Of a DNA stretch of 64,000 bases, positions 1 through 9,131 are shown piece after piece. Both the position numbers and the translations under genes were made by a program. The stretch spans positions 1 through 64,000 of the forward strand of contig NZ_MWSJ01000019.1 in the NCBI RefSeq assembly GCF_002237755.1, written 5' to 3'. Source of the stretch: Lysinibacillus sp. KCTC 33748. GTDB taxonomy: Bacteria > Bacillota > Bacilli > Bacillales_A > Planococcaceae. The number at the start of each line of letters is the position of its first letter. The first letter of the stretch is position 1. The notes under the pieces are model-generated. The model worked only from the letters and a program-made list of their open reading frames with translations. It did not search any database and was not told the origin of the DNA.

Positions 1-39
1 GCTTCTGAATGGAAAAGGGTAATAAATAGGTAATAAATT

Positions 40-77
40 AGGGCGTTTCCTGTTCAAAATTGAACAAGAAGCGCCCT
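40..77. terminator. Bidirectional terminator-like hairpin
   Basis: Inverted repeat AGGGCG...CGCCCT with a partly paired interior (TGTTCAA/TTGAACA). It is flanked by a pyrimidine-rich stretch on the right and by A/T-rich sequence on the left, so it could end transcription from either side. It probably belongs to a gene to the left of the window. Confidence 0.6.
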
Positions 78-610
78 ATCTTTCTCTATAACGAAATTAT
101 TTATAAAAAACGCAAGTTTTTCAGTGCCCTCATAATATATCGGGCTCATGCCTCTTCATTTTGCCTTAAAAAGGATAGGACCACAAGAGTGCCACATAGA
201 ACCGTCAAAGTGCCGGATAGGATAATCGCCAAAGCGATGAATAGAACCATCAAAGTCCTGAGAAGAAACAAGCATATCGCCGACTTCAAATTTTGCCAAA
301 CCTCAGCATTTGATGTAGAACTACTTAAGAGAACTATTTATAATAAAGGTGTATATTGATATACTTACATTTTTTAGTTAAAATAATGGTCATAACCAAA
401 AATTGCGGATGACATTTGTTAAAACTTATGCCATTTATCTTTTATTAGTAGAAGACTCCTATCTCTAAAGTGGTGAGATGTGCGGATGCGGTCCCCTATC
501 AGTGGGTGTCCAAACACCCACTAAATGACAGGCGAAATCAACCACAAGTTATGGTGATGATGTAACAGAGTGTTCGGAGTTTATGTGTTGAAAGGGATGA
601 TTGATCGAAA
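78..610. other. Intergenic region with gene debris upstream of the kinase
   Basis: I find no convincing complete gene here. On the minus strand at 275-156 a 39-codon stretch (MLVSSQDFDGSIHRFGDYPI...) looks protein-like, with two FDGS motifs, but it has no clear Shine-Dalgarno site and no recognisable family; it may be gene debris. A strong hairpin (AGTGGGTG/CACCCACT, 501-522) lies about 90 bases upstream of the kinase start. It has no U-tract, so it is more likely an RNA structural element than a terminator. Confidence 0.35.
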
Positions 611-1537
611 ATGCAAGCGACGACTCAAGTTGAATTGAGCTTACCGATAAACAGTGTTTTGAAAGATACATATAAAATTAAAGAAATACTTGCAACTAGT
701 AAATTGTCTTTTGTTTATATCGTGGAGAATATCAATGAAGGAAATCAGCTAATTATTAAAGAGTTCTTTCCAAATGACATAGCTTTACGGGATTTAGATA
801 ATCAAACAGTCGTTAATCGTTTGCCTTCAACAAAGCAGAAATTCGAGGATTTAAAAGCTATTTTTCTAAATGAAGCATGTATTTTGCAGCAAATAAATCA
901 TCACAATATCGTCAAATACATAGATCATTTTGAGGGAAATGAATCGATTTATATCGTGATGGAGTATTATGAAGGAACTTTATTAGATCAATATTTAAAA
1001 GATTTTCCAATTGAAGATAGGGAGCATGTGTACACGAGTATATTCCTTCCTCTAATTGGTGCTTTAAGCTATTTACATAAAAAAGACATACTCCATCGTG
1101 ATATTAAACCAAGTAATATAATAGTAGATTCTGAAGGTAATCCATATTTACTAGATTTTGGTTCGGCTATTTTTAATAAAACTGCCGAGAATCATCAAAT
1201 ATTCACTAGCCCAGGGTATTCTCCTTTAGAGCAATACTCGAATAAATCTGAGCAAGGTGTATATACAGATATTTATAGTTTAGCAGCAACATTTTATTAT
1301 TCTTTAACAAATATTATCCCAATGGATAGCTCACAACGCATTATCGAGGACAAAATTGAGAATGTGAGAAAATATAATGAGAAAGTGAGTATTGTTTTAT
1401 CTCGAACTATTATGTGGGGGCTGGCAGTGCAGGCAAAAAAACGATGCTCTTCACTTAAGTATTTAGAACTTGCTGTTATTATTGAAAATACTGCCAATAG
1501 GATAAAAAGCTATTTTAAACACGGTGGTTCGAAATAA
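611..1537 (+). CDS. Ser/Thr protein kinase (Hanks type) of the injection cluster
   Basis: A 308-residue cytosolic eukaryote-like protein kinase. Seen: an N-lobe with the ATP-anchoring lysine in IIKEFFP, the catalytic loop HRDIKPSN at residues 162-169, DFG at 182-184, and the activation-segment tail SPGYSPLEQY. All core catalytic residues are present, so it should be active. There is no membrane segment or extracellular sensor, unlike PrkC/PknB-type kinases. The start is fixed by an AAAGGGA site about 14 bases upstream. It stands just before a strong terminator and the sheath gene. With the FHA and PP2C genes downstream it mirrors the PpkA/Fha1/PppA threonine-phosphorylation switch of type VI secretion; that parallel is inference. 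Confidence 0.88.
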   Translation: MQATTQVELSLPINSVLKDTYKIKEILATSKLSFVYIVENINEGNQLIIKEFFPNDIALRDLDNQTVVNRLPSTKQKFEDLKAIFLNEACILQQINHHNIVKYIDHFEGNESIYIVMEYYEGTLLDQYLKDFPIEDREHVYTSIFLPLIGALSYLHKKDILHRDIKPSNIIVDSEGNPYLLDFGSAIFNKTAENHQIFTSPGYSPLEQYSNKSEQGVYTDIYSLAATFYYSLTNIIPMDSSQRIIEDKIENVRKYNEKVSIVLSRTIMWGLAVQAKKRCSSLKYLELAVIIENTANRIKSYFKHGGSK

Positions 1538-1598
1538 CTAGCTTATTCAGAATTGTGATTCTATATAACTATTTTTGATTTAAAATTCATATCTTTTC

Positions 1599-1644
1599 AA
1601 CAGCTTATAGACTAGGAGTTTCTACTCAATAAGCTGTTTTTTTT
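1599..1644 (+). terminator. Rho-independent terminator after the kinase gene
   Basis: Stem AACAGCTTAT/ATAAGCTGTT with a 20-base loop followed by an uninterrupted run of T. It separates the kinase transcription unit from the sheath operon. Confidence 0.85.
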
Positions 1645-1764
1645 AGTAAAAATAAAGAAAAAATACATTTATTCCTATAAAAAATATCATAAATTTTAAC
1701 ATGTTTATTTTTTACTAAATATACATTTATGGAAATTATTTAACATAATATCCTAATGTAAATA

Positions 1765-1792
1765 TTGACAATAAAAATAAATGTTGTATAGT
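1765..1792 (+). promoter_or_regulatory. Probable sigma-A promoter of the sheath operon
   Basis: TTGACA (1765-1770), a 16-bp spacer and TATAGT (1787-1792). Transcription from here would give a leader of about 275 bases before the sheath start. The 1645-2074 intergenic interval has no gene that I can support; the long leader may hold regulation. Confidence 0.6.
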
Positions 1793-2074
1793 TACTTGTG
1801 ATACATAATGTCATCAGTGAAGTGCGCATGTAAAAGAATTATCAGTAATTCTAGATATGAGTGCATGTTGTAAATAAATAATTACATACATACTCATATA
1901 GAAAAAAACTACTGATTTTTTTGTTCGAAATTACCATTTTATTACTTAATAGTATCATATTGGGTTATTTTGTGAATTACGATCATATTTTATTTGCTAA
2001 TCACTAATTGACTATGCTTACTCGAAATCTGTTACAAAAAGGAGGGATGGCTGTATAATCATACGGCCGACTGA

Positions 2075-4243
2075 ATGGAGATTATTAGTCAAACGAACAG
2101 AACCATGCTCTTTGAGGAAATTAATCCGGAAAAAATGGATTTAATTACGCTTGTTGGAGATGTAAAAGGAATTGACAGTCTTAGTGATGAAAAAATCAAA
2201 GAGATTAATGAAAATCTTCTTGTCAAAAGCTTCGACGAGTTTTTAGATAAGTTTTCTCCGACGGTTTACTCATTCTACAATGCTGCTAACCAAAAGGTTA
2301 TGTATACATTAAAAAAACCTGAAGGAATTCAAGATGACTGTATTTCTGAAATAGCAATTGACCAAAATAATGATTTTTTAAAGATGTTATTTACCCTCAT
2401 TGATACGAAAAGAAGTCAGGGCATTGCGAACGTTGACTTTAAGTTTGAAAATTTGCTCGATATGATCTCTCCTAAAAAGGTTATGGACGACATTCGACAA
2501 GTCCGAAAAGAAATCCATTACCTATATGGTGAATATGACAAATTAGATGAAGGCGATCCAAAAAAATTGGATACAGGGGACAAGCTAAACCTGATGTTTG
2601 AAGTGGCAAGTAGAAATTACAACAATGTCATGGCTATGCTTCCTTTAGCAATTGAAGATATTAAAACGAGACTATTGTTAGGTGCTAATCAGGATGAAGA
2701 CGAGTCTGAAAAATTACAAATTGGGACACTTTCTATTGGCGACAGTGGTGAATTAAAAATCATTGAGGCACCACAAAATAATAGCTCGGAACTGATGGTT
2801 ATTGAAGAAAATAGTAACTATGGTTTAAGCACAGTTTTTGAAGAGGACTATGAGGCGATTACAGAATCACCATCCTCTTATGTCAAAGATTTAGTCGTAA
2901 GAACGTTCTCTCCATTGCCAGCTGTGAGAGCTGAATTGGATGTAGAGACAGAGGTACAAAACTACAATACTTACTTAGAATTCTATAAGGATGCTAAGGA
3001 TGAATTTGTAAAAACAGTGAAGCCATTAGTTGAAAAACTATTAGGCGTAAAAATGTACTTTGATCAGTATGCAACTAAAAACAAAGGTATGCAGCCCTCG
3101 TTACTTGTAACGAACACAAAGTTAGATATGCTCGTTAAAAGTAATAATCTACCACGATTACGCACGTATTTAAACACGGTTAACTCCAAAAATGACTTTA
3201 CAGATACGGTATGGTATGGAATTGTCCCTGCACTAGAACTAGAAGCTTCCGGAAAAATGAAAGTAAGTAGAGCTAGATTTAAAGGGAACGATAAGGTTGC
3301 CAAGCAAGATGGCAATACAATGGAATCGTTATCCATCCTTCTTGATACTGTGAAAGATTATAAAATACAGATTTTCTTCAACTTCATGGCAGAAGAAGAA
3401 ACGACATTCAATGGAATTGCTACTGCAGGTATTGATCGCTTGATCGATAAATGCTCAGTGCTTATTCGAAAAGATTATAGTGAGTTTGCTATACCATGTT
3501 TACCAAACTTCACTATTATTCCTAAAGATAAATCAGGTGTAATCATTGATACAAGAATGCAGACAACAGAAAATGGAGCTCGATTATCTAAAGAAAAAGA
3601 GGATATTTTAAAACTTTGGATAGAGGGCGTTTATGTTGGTGCTAGCTATGTAGCGGCAGGTATTGTCTCAGCTTATCAATGTCCGGAATATTTGAAAGAC
3701 TCTTTCAAAAACGTTCAGAGAAATAATCCTGGTGTACGCTTCGATATTGAAGCTGGTGATAACTCACTAAGAGCCGTTACAACGATGGCAAAAGAAATCT
3801 CAGGATTTACTAATAATATTAAAGATGCCATTAACAGCAGAAGTTTTGGCTTTGTATTCTCATCAGAAAATGCACAGCTTCAAGATAAAGACATTAAACG
3901 AATTACAGTGTATAAAGCTAGAAGTTTAGCGATGGAGGAAGATGGATTCGATTCAATCTACAAAACTCAAGTGAGTACGTATATTGAGAGAATTTTACGA
4001 TTCCAATCTGGTGACTTTAAACACGAAAATATCGTTCGATTCTTTAGTAATAATCCAAGTAGTCAAAAAAGTAAATGGATTAATGATAAAGGCTATGTAA
4101 ACTCCATTATTCACGATGGAGATGACATCGGCTACATTATCGATGAAAAAACAAGCACTTGTCAGATTGACCTAGTGTTTAACGGTAATGTGAAGAATCT
4201 TGAAGTTATGATTACAAAGGCAAGTAGTGCTGTTAAGGCCTAA
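2075..4243 (+). CDS. Contractile sheath-like protein (TssB-TssC-like, single chain)
   Basis: A 722-residue protein at the head of the cluster. The N-terminus (about residues 20-65: NPEKMDLITLVGDVKG, then VKSFDEFLDKFSP) resembles the TssB small-sheath pattern in which a short beta region precedes an 'xFDxxL' helix. The C-terminal third (EFAIPCLPNFTIIPKD, then STYIERILRFQ and a WI-x-KGYVNSI segment) resembles TssC. The length fits one chain carrying both halves (about 160 + 500 residues). The tube gene follows directly. Oddity: the only good Shine-Dalgarno (GGAGGG, 2041-2046) lies 28 bases upstream of the first possible ATG, since an in-frame TGA immediately precedes it. The sheath call is inference from pattern and context, not from a family search. 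Confidence 0.6.
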   Translation: MEIISQTNRTMLFEEINPEKMDLITLVGDVKGIDSLSDEKIKEINENLLVKSFDEFLDKFSPTVYSFYNAANQKVMYTLKKPEGIQDDCISEIAIDQNNDFLKMLFTLIDTKRSQGIANVDFKFENLLDMISPKKVMDDIRQVRKEIHYLYGEYDKLDEGDPKKLDTGDKLNLMFEVASRNYNNVMAMLPLAIEDIKTRLLLGANQDEDESEKLQIGTLSIGDSGELKIIEAPQNNSSELMVIEENSNYGLSTVFEEDYEAITESPSSYVKDLVVRTFSPLPAVRAELDVETEVQNYNTYLEFYKDAKDEFVKTVKPLVEKLLGVKMYFDQYATKNKGMQPSLLVTNTKLDMLVKSNNLPRLRTYLNTVNSKNDFTDTVWYGIVPALELEASGKMKVSRARFKGNDKVAKQDGNTMESLSILLDTVKDYKIQIFFNFMAEEETTFNGIATAGIDRLIDKCSVLIRKDYSEFAIPCLPNFTIIPKDKSGVIIDTRMQTTENGARLSKEKEDILKLWIEGVYVGASYVAAGIVSAYQCPEYLKDSFKNVQRNNPGVRFDIEAGDNSLRAVTTMAKEISGFTNNIKDAINSRSFGFVFSSENAQLQDKDIKRITVYKARSLAMEEDGFDSIYKTQVSTYIERILRFQSGDFKHENIVRFFSNNPSSQKSKWINDKGYVNSIIHDGDDIGYIIDEKTSTCQIDLVFNGNVKNLEVMITKASSAVKA

Positions 4244-4393
4244 CAAGTTTACACATACACTAAAAATTTTTTTAAGTCGTATGTTTAAGATTTTTTCATA
4301 AATCTTTTAACATAAATAGAATCCTCCATTAATTGTAAGGTGAAAACATTACATATTTCTCCATGCTTCATGTATTTGCATTAGGCATAGAGG

Positions 4394-4417
4394 AATGTAT
4401 ACAACAAGTTATACATT
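4394..4417 (+). other. Hairpin between sheath and tube genes
   Basis: Perfect 8-bp inverted repeat AATGTATA/TATACATT followed by TTTC, in the 220-base gap before the tube gene. It could act as a weak terminator or an RNA-stability element that sets the level of the tube mRNA. Confidence 0.45.
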
Positions 4418-4472
4418 TTCACCCAAAACGATTTTTTGAGACGATTCAAACAAATTTCAGGAGGTAATGAGA

Positions 4473-4898
4473 ATGGGTTTTGTATTAAAAGTAGAAGGAT
4501 CAGAAGCAATTGAATTAGGGTTAGATAGCATTATGACTGTGGAGTATGAAACAGATACACCAAATGACTCTAACGCACGTTCTACAGATGTAGGAGCAAC
4601 TTTAAAAGTAAAAGGTAAAATTCTTACTGCAACTGATGGTGATAATTCTGATGACACGATGAAATTAGGATTATGGTCATTAGTACCAGCTGAAAAAGCT
4701 GACTGTTACCGTAAAGTAACGTTAGAAGTTATTTCTGCTGATCAAGTAGTAAGAAAAATTCACTTCCCAAATGCTTTCGTTGTTGACTATTCAGAAAAGT
4801 ATGGTGACACAGAAGGTATTGGTGAATTCTACTTATTCATTAAGCAAAAGAAAGACAAAACAGACTTGGCGAAAATCGAAGGCGGCTACGCTGTTTAA
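4473..4898 (+). CDS. Tube protein, Hcp-like
   Basis: A 141-residue, beta-rich, soluble protein with no signal peptide, the size and composition expected for a contractile-system inner tube (Hcp, about 140-170 residues). ATG 4473 is chosen over 4467 because AGGAGG (4459-4464) then sits 8 bases upstream; 4467 would leave only 2. It follows the sheath gene, as tube follows sheath in most contractile systems. It is isolated from its neighbours by a hairpin before and a terminator after, which suits a subunit needed in great excess. Related Firmicute proteins are, as I recall, labelled 'membrane-associated protease 1', a name this sequence does not support: I see no protease motif and no membrane segment. 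Confidence 0.65.
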   Translation: MGFVLKVEGSEAIELGLDSIMTVEYETDTPNDSNARSTDVGATLKVKGKILTATDGDNSDDTMKLGLWSLVPAEKADCYRKVTLEVISADQVVRKIHFPNAFVVDYSEKYGDTEGIGEFYLFIKQKKDKTDLAKIEGGYAV

Positions 4899-4923
4899 GA
4901 TTGCTGCTTGATAGCTACTCCAC

Positions 4924-4963
4924 ATTATCTAAGGGACTTTCATAGTTCCTTAGATAATTTTGA
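4924..4963 (+). terminator. Terminator after the tube gene
   Basis: Long stem ATTATCTAAGG/CCTTAGATAAT with a 13-base loop and a short T-run. As the cluster continues on the same strand, it probably works as a partial terminator giving tube mRNA excess over baseplate and regulatory genes. Confidence 0.75.
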
Positions 4964-4990
4964 ATAATCCTAATATTGGGGATGAAAAAT

Positions 4991-5425
4991 ATGAAAACGC
5001 ATTATGAAACTTTAGGTGTCAGTAGAGACGCCACGCAAGCACAAATAAAACTAGCTTACAGAAAACTATCAAAAAAACATCATCCAGACGTGAGCGGTGG
5101 AAATAAAGAATCAGAAAAGATTTTTTTAGAAGTGACAGAGGCATACAAAGTATTAAAGGATCCAGCTTCAAGAGAAGCATATGATGCTCGACTAGATGGA
5201 GCTAGTCAAAGTTGGGGCAGTGGACAGACATCTGAAAAACAGTCTTCACGCCCACAGTCTACTGAAAAAAAGCCAGATTTTAATATGAGCAATATTGAAA
5301 AGAACTTTGAGCATTTTTTTGGTTTTAATCCTAAAACAAAGGAAACGGGATCGACCCTTAATAAGAATGCAAAGAAGAATCCACTAGATACAACTGATTT
5401 ATTTGAACGTTTTTTTAACAAGTAA
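4991..5425 (+). CDS. J-domain (DnaJ-like) protein
   Basis: A 144-residue protein with an N-terminal J-domain (MKTHYETLGVSRDATQ...), helix II basic patch and the diagnostic HPD tripeptide in KKHHPDVSGG. A low-complexity S/Q-rich linker follows, then a C-terminal NIEKNFEHFFGFNP segment. The zinc finger and C-terminal substrate domain of true DnaJ are absent. ATG 4991 is preferred because GGGGATG lies at proper distance. It should stimulate an Hsp70 ATPase; the obvious partner is the Hsp70-like protein encoded at 11119-13767 in the same cluster. That pairing is inference. Confidence 0.88.
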   Translation: MKTHYETLGVSRDATQAQIKLAYRKLSKKHHPDVSGGNKESEKIFLEVTEAYKVLKDPASREAYDARLDGASQSWGSGQTSEKQSSRPQSTEKKPDFNMSNIEKNFEHFFGFNPKTKETGSTLNKNAKKNPLDTTDLFERFFNK

Positions 5426-5462
5426 ACGAAGCCATAGCTAGTATGGAGGAGTGTGATACCCA

Positions 5463-6020
5463 ATGGATGCATACACTGAAAATGCAAAGAAACAAATGGT
5501 TATAAAAATTATCGATATTATTATTGTCATAATCACCTTCTTTTTCATTCTATACGTATTTGTCATGAATCAGGATTTTATTTTAAAAACAATTATTGGA
5601 CTAATGCTAGGCATACTAGCAATAATTTATGGCTCTATAAAGTATGAAGCTAGAGATGAAAATAACAATGTGACAAACAAGAAAATTCGAAAATTAGTTC
5701 TCCTCAATGATCGAGGAGCTGAAATAGATGAATGGGAAATCGGTGATTCAACGTCATTACTTATTGGGAAAAGTTCCGCTGACAATAAGGCAGATATCGA
5801 TTTAAATGGTACTGAATATGAATCGCTTATCAACTATGAACATGCCGTATTAAATAATGTTTCAGGAGTATGGTACATAGAGGATATTGATTCGGTAAAT
5901 GGTGTTGGTATAAAAAAAGCTCATAAGCGCGTTAAAAACAGAATAAAACACGAAAATCCTTACCCAATAGGTAATGGAGACACGATATACATAGCCAATA
6001 CACGGATTTTAGTGAAATAG
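5463..6020 (+). CDS. Membrane-anchored FHA-domain protein
   Basis: A 185-residue protein with two adjacent transmembrane segments at the N-terminus (residues about 15-57) and a cytosolic C-terminal FHA domain (about 80-185). Seen: a strand ending LLIGKSS, the NYEHAVL strand with the conserved His, and DSVNGVGI in place of the FHA 'NG' loop. FHA domains bind phosphothreonine peptides, so it could recruit targets of the cluster's kinase to the membrane. It is in tight series with the next FHA and phosphatase genes. Confidence 0.82.
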   Translation: MDAYTENAKKQMVIKIIDIIIVIITFFFILYVFVMNQDFILKTIIGLMLGILAIIYGSIKYEARDENNNVTNKKIRKLVLLNDRGAEIDEWEIGDSTSLLIGKSSADNKADIDLNGTEYESLINYEHAVLNNVSGVWYIEDIDSVNGVGIKKAHKRVKNRIKHENPYPIGNGDTIYIANTRILVK

Positions 6021-6060
6021 AGACAAGTAAATTCGTAAAAATAGACGGGGGATAGCGAAA

Positions 6061-6588
6061 ATGAGTTTGATTAGATGCACAAATGGTCACATGTTTAGTT
6101 CCAGAAGACATAGAAATGTATGTCCGTATTGCAACGTAATGGTAGAACAGGAGCAAAGGCCAAGTAGCCAGCAAACAGCTGTAGCAGAGTTAGATGATAA
6201 AACAATGCCATACCTTGGAGAAATGGATGGAATTGATCCAGTAACAGGATGGCTTGTTTGTATTGAAGGACCTCAAATGGGTCGAGACTATCGAATTTTA
6301 TCGGAAAAAAACTTTATTGGTAGAGCTGAGGATATGCACATTCGTATTGTTGGAGACAATTCGATTTCTCAACGTAACCATGCTGTGATTGTTTATGATC
6401 CTAAAAAAAGGAATTTCTATCTTCTTCCTGGAGATGCATCAGGCTTAGCTTATCTTAACAATGAAGCGGTTTATACGCCAACAGAGCTAGCAGCGTATGA
6501 TGTAATTCAGTTAGGCGGAAGTATGTTTCTCTTTATTCCCTTATGTGGTGTTCATTTTGAATGGGAAAACAACAACAGTGAGGGATGA
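6061..6588 (+). CDS. FHA-domain protein with N-terminal zinc-binding motif
   Basis: A 175-residue soluble protein. The N-terminus has a zinc-ribbon-like motif (CTNGHMFSS...CPYCN, Cys/His ligands within 30 residues). A FHA domain covers about residues 60-165, with FIGRAEDMHI as the first loop and SISQRNHAVI as the S-x-x-H strand, which are the phosphothreonine-binding residues. This is the more canonical of the two FHA proteins. It is comparable in role to Fha/TagH of type VI systems, which are activated by kinase phosphorylation; that role is inferred. Confidence 0.82.
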   Translation: MSLIRCTNGHMFSSRRHRNVCPYCNVMVEQEQRPSSQQTAVAELDDKTMPYLGEMDGIDPVTGWLVCIEGPQMGRDYRILSEKNFIGRAEDMHIRIVGDNSISQRNHAVIVYDPKKRNFYLLPGDASGLAYLNNEAVYTPTELAAYDVIQLGGSMFLFIPLCGVHFEWENNNSEG

Positions 6589-6594
6589 TGACGG

Positions 6595-7434
6595 ATGGAT
6601 CAGAAACTACTGCCATACATAATTGCACTTATTTTTATCGTTGTACTCTTTGCATTATTAATTGTTAGAAACATGCTTGCGCAACAAAATGAAAAAACAA
6701 AAATAGCAATCGGAAATGGTCAAACGATTGGCAGACGTGATGAGCAGGATGATTATTTCTCTACAGCAGAAACGAAAGATGGAACAATTGCTGTACTAGC
6801 AGATGGCATCAGTGGTTTAGCAAACGGTAGGATGGCAAGTACGGTTGCTGTCAATACATTTATTGAAGAATTTAAAAAGCTTAGCGGTCTAAATGCCCTA
6901 GAAAAATTTTTTAAGGAGGCCGCTTTTGCAAGTAATCATATGATTGTCGAAAATTTAAATGGCTCGAACGGTGGTACTACATTAGTGGCAGCCGTTATTG
7001 ATGATAACGGATTTCTTCATTGGGGAGCCGTTGGAGATAGTGTCATTACCATTTTCCGCAATGGAGAATTTAAGGCCATCAATCAAAAGCATATTTTTGA
7101 ATCAGTGTTAACTGAGCGTTATATATCTGGTGAAATATCTCAGCTTGAGGTGCAGGAAAATCCTTTGAAAAAGAGACTTATCAATTATTTAGGGTATGAA
7201 GGCTTTAAAAATATGGATATCGGAAAAAGTCCGATTCAGCTAAATAGAGGGGATAAAGTATGTCTATTTAGTGATGGCGTCTATGATACTTTAACAGAGG
7301 TTGAAATGGAGAAAATTCTCTCTCAGCAAGCTACTCCCTATGATATTGCTCAAGACATGATAAAAGCCGTTGAACAAAAACGCTTAAAAAATCAAGATAA
7401 TGCAACCATCGTTATTTTAGAAAAAACATGGTAA
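6595..7434 (+). CDS. PP2C-family Ser/Thr protein phosphatase, membrane-anchored
   Basis: A 279-residue protein: one N-terminal transmembrane helix (about residues 7-27), then a complete PP2C/PPM catalytic domain in the cytosol. Metal-binding and structural motifs are visible in order: GRRDEQDDYF, VLADGISGLANG, GGTTLVAA with WGAVGDS, LFSDGVYD and NQDNATIVIL. It is expected to reverse the kinase encoded at 611-1537, as PppA counteracts PpkA in type VI secretion. It follows the FHA gene by 6 bases. Confidence 0.88.
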   Translation: MDQKLLPYIIALIFIVVLFALLIVRNMLAQQNEKTKIAIGNGQTIGRRDEQDDYFSTAETKDGTIAVLADGISGLANGRMASTVAVNTFIEEFKKLSGLNALEKFFKEAAFASNHMIVENLNGSNGGTTLVAAVIDDNGFLHWGAVGDSVITIFRNGEFKAINQKHIFESVLTERYISGEISQLEVQENPLKKRLINYLGYEGFKNMDIGKSPIQLNRGDKVCLFSDGVYDTLTEVEMEKILSQQATPYDIAQDMIKAVEQKRLKNQDNATIVILEKTW

Positions 7435-7483
7435 TTATTTTACATGTGTCTTTAAATGAGTCAGTAAATGAGGAGGAGTAATC

Positions 7484-9130
7484 ATGAGAAAGGAAAATAG
7501 CAACTTTAAAACAAGCTTTTTATCCGAAGCGGGCTCATTTTTGCAAAATAAAGATTACTTTGCCTATACAGAGCTGGACGATGTTGCCTGCTGGGTAGCT
7601 GTAAAAGGGTTAGATTCTGATCAGGAAATTAGTAGTGCAGAGCTTGCTGTAAAGGCAATTTTAGAAAAATTCATGGAAAAGCCATCCATGTCCAGACGGA
7701 AAATTAAACATTACTTAAAATATGCACAAGATATTCTTCAAGCTCAAAGCTTAAGGGTGAGATTGAAGGCTAGTATTGTCATTGTCGTCTCGGATTACTC
7801 AAAGATGATTGTTGCCGTTGCAGGAAATTCGAGATTATATCATTTCCGTAATGGGACTTTAACGTTTAAAAGCACGGATCAAAGCTTAGCACAAGAGCTA
7901 GTGAATGATAGGAACCGTTCGCTCGATATTAGCCAGCATGAGGAAAGAACCAATTTACTAAACTATTTGGGCAAACCAAAAGAGTTCCAGCCTTTTGTTT
8001 CAAAGAAAATGAAGTTAATGGATGACGATGTACTAGTGCTTTGTACAGCCGGCTTTTGGGAAGATGTCAATGAAATTGAAATGGCAGATGCGTTGGAAGA
8101 TGCAAAAGAGCCTGAGAAATACATTGATGTATTAGAAGAGGTCCTGTTAAGCAGGCAAAAGAAAGTGGTCAATAATTACACAGTCGCCGCTATATTTGCT
8201 AACAAGGTTTACCAGGAAACAAATAAGAAAAAAATGAAATACATCAAAATGATTGTAGCTGCATTAATCCTAGCTTTGGTCGTAGGTGGAGGCACGATTT
8301 TTTATCAGGCAAAGCAAGCTAAAAAAATGGCTGAATTAACCGTTGAGATGAAAGATCATGAAAAGAGCGGAAACCAGTATTTTCAAGATGGAACTTATGA
8401 TAAGGCACTGCTGGAATATAGTGAGGGCAGAAATGCTGCTAAAAAATTGAAAGATCCAATACATAGAAATGTACTAGCGAGAAAATTAAGAGTTACCGAT
8501 CTGATTATCAGTGGAGATAAAGCAGCAGAAGAAGGTAAATTTAACGATGCCCTTGAGCAATATGAAAAGGCTAAAAAAGAAGGAAAGCTTATAAAAGACT
8601 TTGGGAAAGCAGTAGTTGAACAAAGAATCGCTAATATGGATACCATTGTACAAATTGCTGAAGCTGTGAAAGATGGAGATTTTCGATTTGAGGCAGAGGA
8701 TTACAATGGGGCTCTTGAAACGTATCAAAAGGCAAGAAAAAAAGCGCTGACAATTGCCTTTACTGGCGAACCTGAAATAAAGACAAAAATAGAAGAAACA
8801 GAGGCTAAAATTGCTGAATTGAAAAAGGCCCAGAAGGAATTAAAGGCAGAAGGCTTAGAAAAAAGCGGAGATCAAAGCTATGCACGCCAAGAGTTTGGGA
8901 AAGCAATTGAATATTATACACTTGCACAGGAAATTTATCAGGAGACAGAGCTGCTGTCCAAGGTTTTAGGTCTTGAGCGAAAGGTTATGAACGCCAATGA
9001 TAAATTAAATCCGCCTCCTCAAGCACCAGCCGCCGATACAGCGCCACCTGATCAGGCAGCACCGCCTACGAATGAAGGGACAGCTGCTAGTGAGCCATCT
9101 GATGCTGAAGTGATGAAAGAGGGAAAATAA
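7484..9130 (+). CDS. Degenerate PP2C-like / TM / helical-repeat protein
   Basis: A 548-residue protein. Residues 1-245 have the PP2C fold pattern (VAVAGNSRLYHFRNG, then VLVLCTAGFWEDVNE), but the metal-binding aspartates are missing: the ADG motif is replaced by VKGLD and the late DG by TAGF. It is therefore probably a pseudophosphatase. One transmembrane helix follows (about 258-277), then 230 residues of charged helical TPR-like repeats (AEEGKFNDALEQYEKAKKEG is typical) that would lie outside the membrane. It ends in a Pro/Ala-rich tail. If the PP2C-like half is cytosolic, the protein could link phospho-signalling to an external scaffold. Confidence 0.72.
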   Translation: MRKENSNFKTSFLSEAGSFLQNKDYFAYTELDDVACWVAVKGLDSDQEISSAELAVKAILEKFMEKPSMSRRKIKHYLKYAQDILQAQSLRVRLKASIVIVVSDYSKMIVAVAGNSRLYHFRNGTLTFKSTDQSLAQELVNDRNRSLDISQHEERTNLLNYLGKPKEFQPFVSKKMKLMDDDVLVLCTAGFWEDVNEIEMADALEDAKEPEKYIDVLEEVLLSRQKKVVNNYTVAAIFANKVYQETNKKKMKYIKMIVAALILALVVGGGTIFYQAKQAKKMAELTVEMKDHEKSGNQYFQDGTYDKALLEYSEGRNAAKKLKDPIHRNVLARKLRVTDLIISGDKAAEEGKFNDALEQYEKAKKEGKLIKDFGKAVVEQRIANMDTIVQIAEAVKDGDFRFEAEDYNGALETYQKARKKALTIAFTGEPEIKTKIEETEAKIAELKKAQKELKAEGLEKSGDQSYARQEFGKAIEYYTLAQEIYQETELLSKVLGLERKVMNANDKLNPPPQAPAADTAPPDQAAPPTNEGTAASEPSDAEVMKEGK

Positions 9131-9131
9131 A

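Noticed and set aside
60..359. 99-codon plus-strand open frame at the left end
   Set aside because: It begins inside the terminator hairpin, has no Shine-Dalgarno and shows arginine/lysine-rich noise composition; the minus strand looks more protein-like in the same place.
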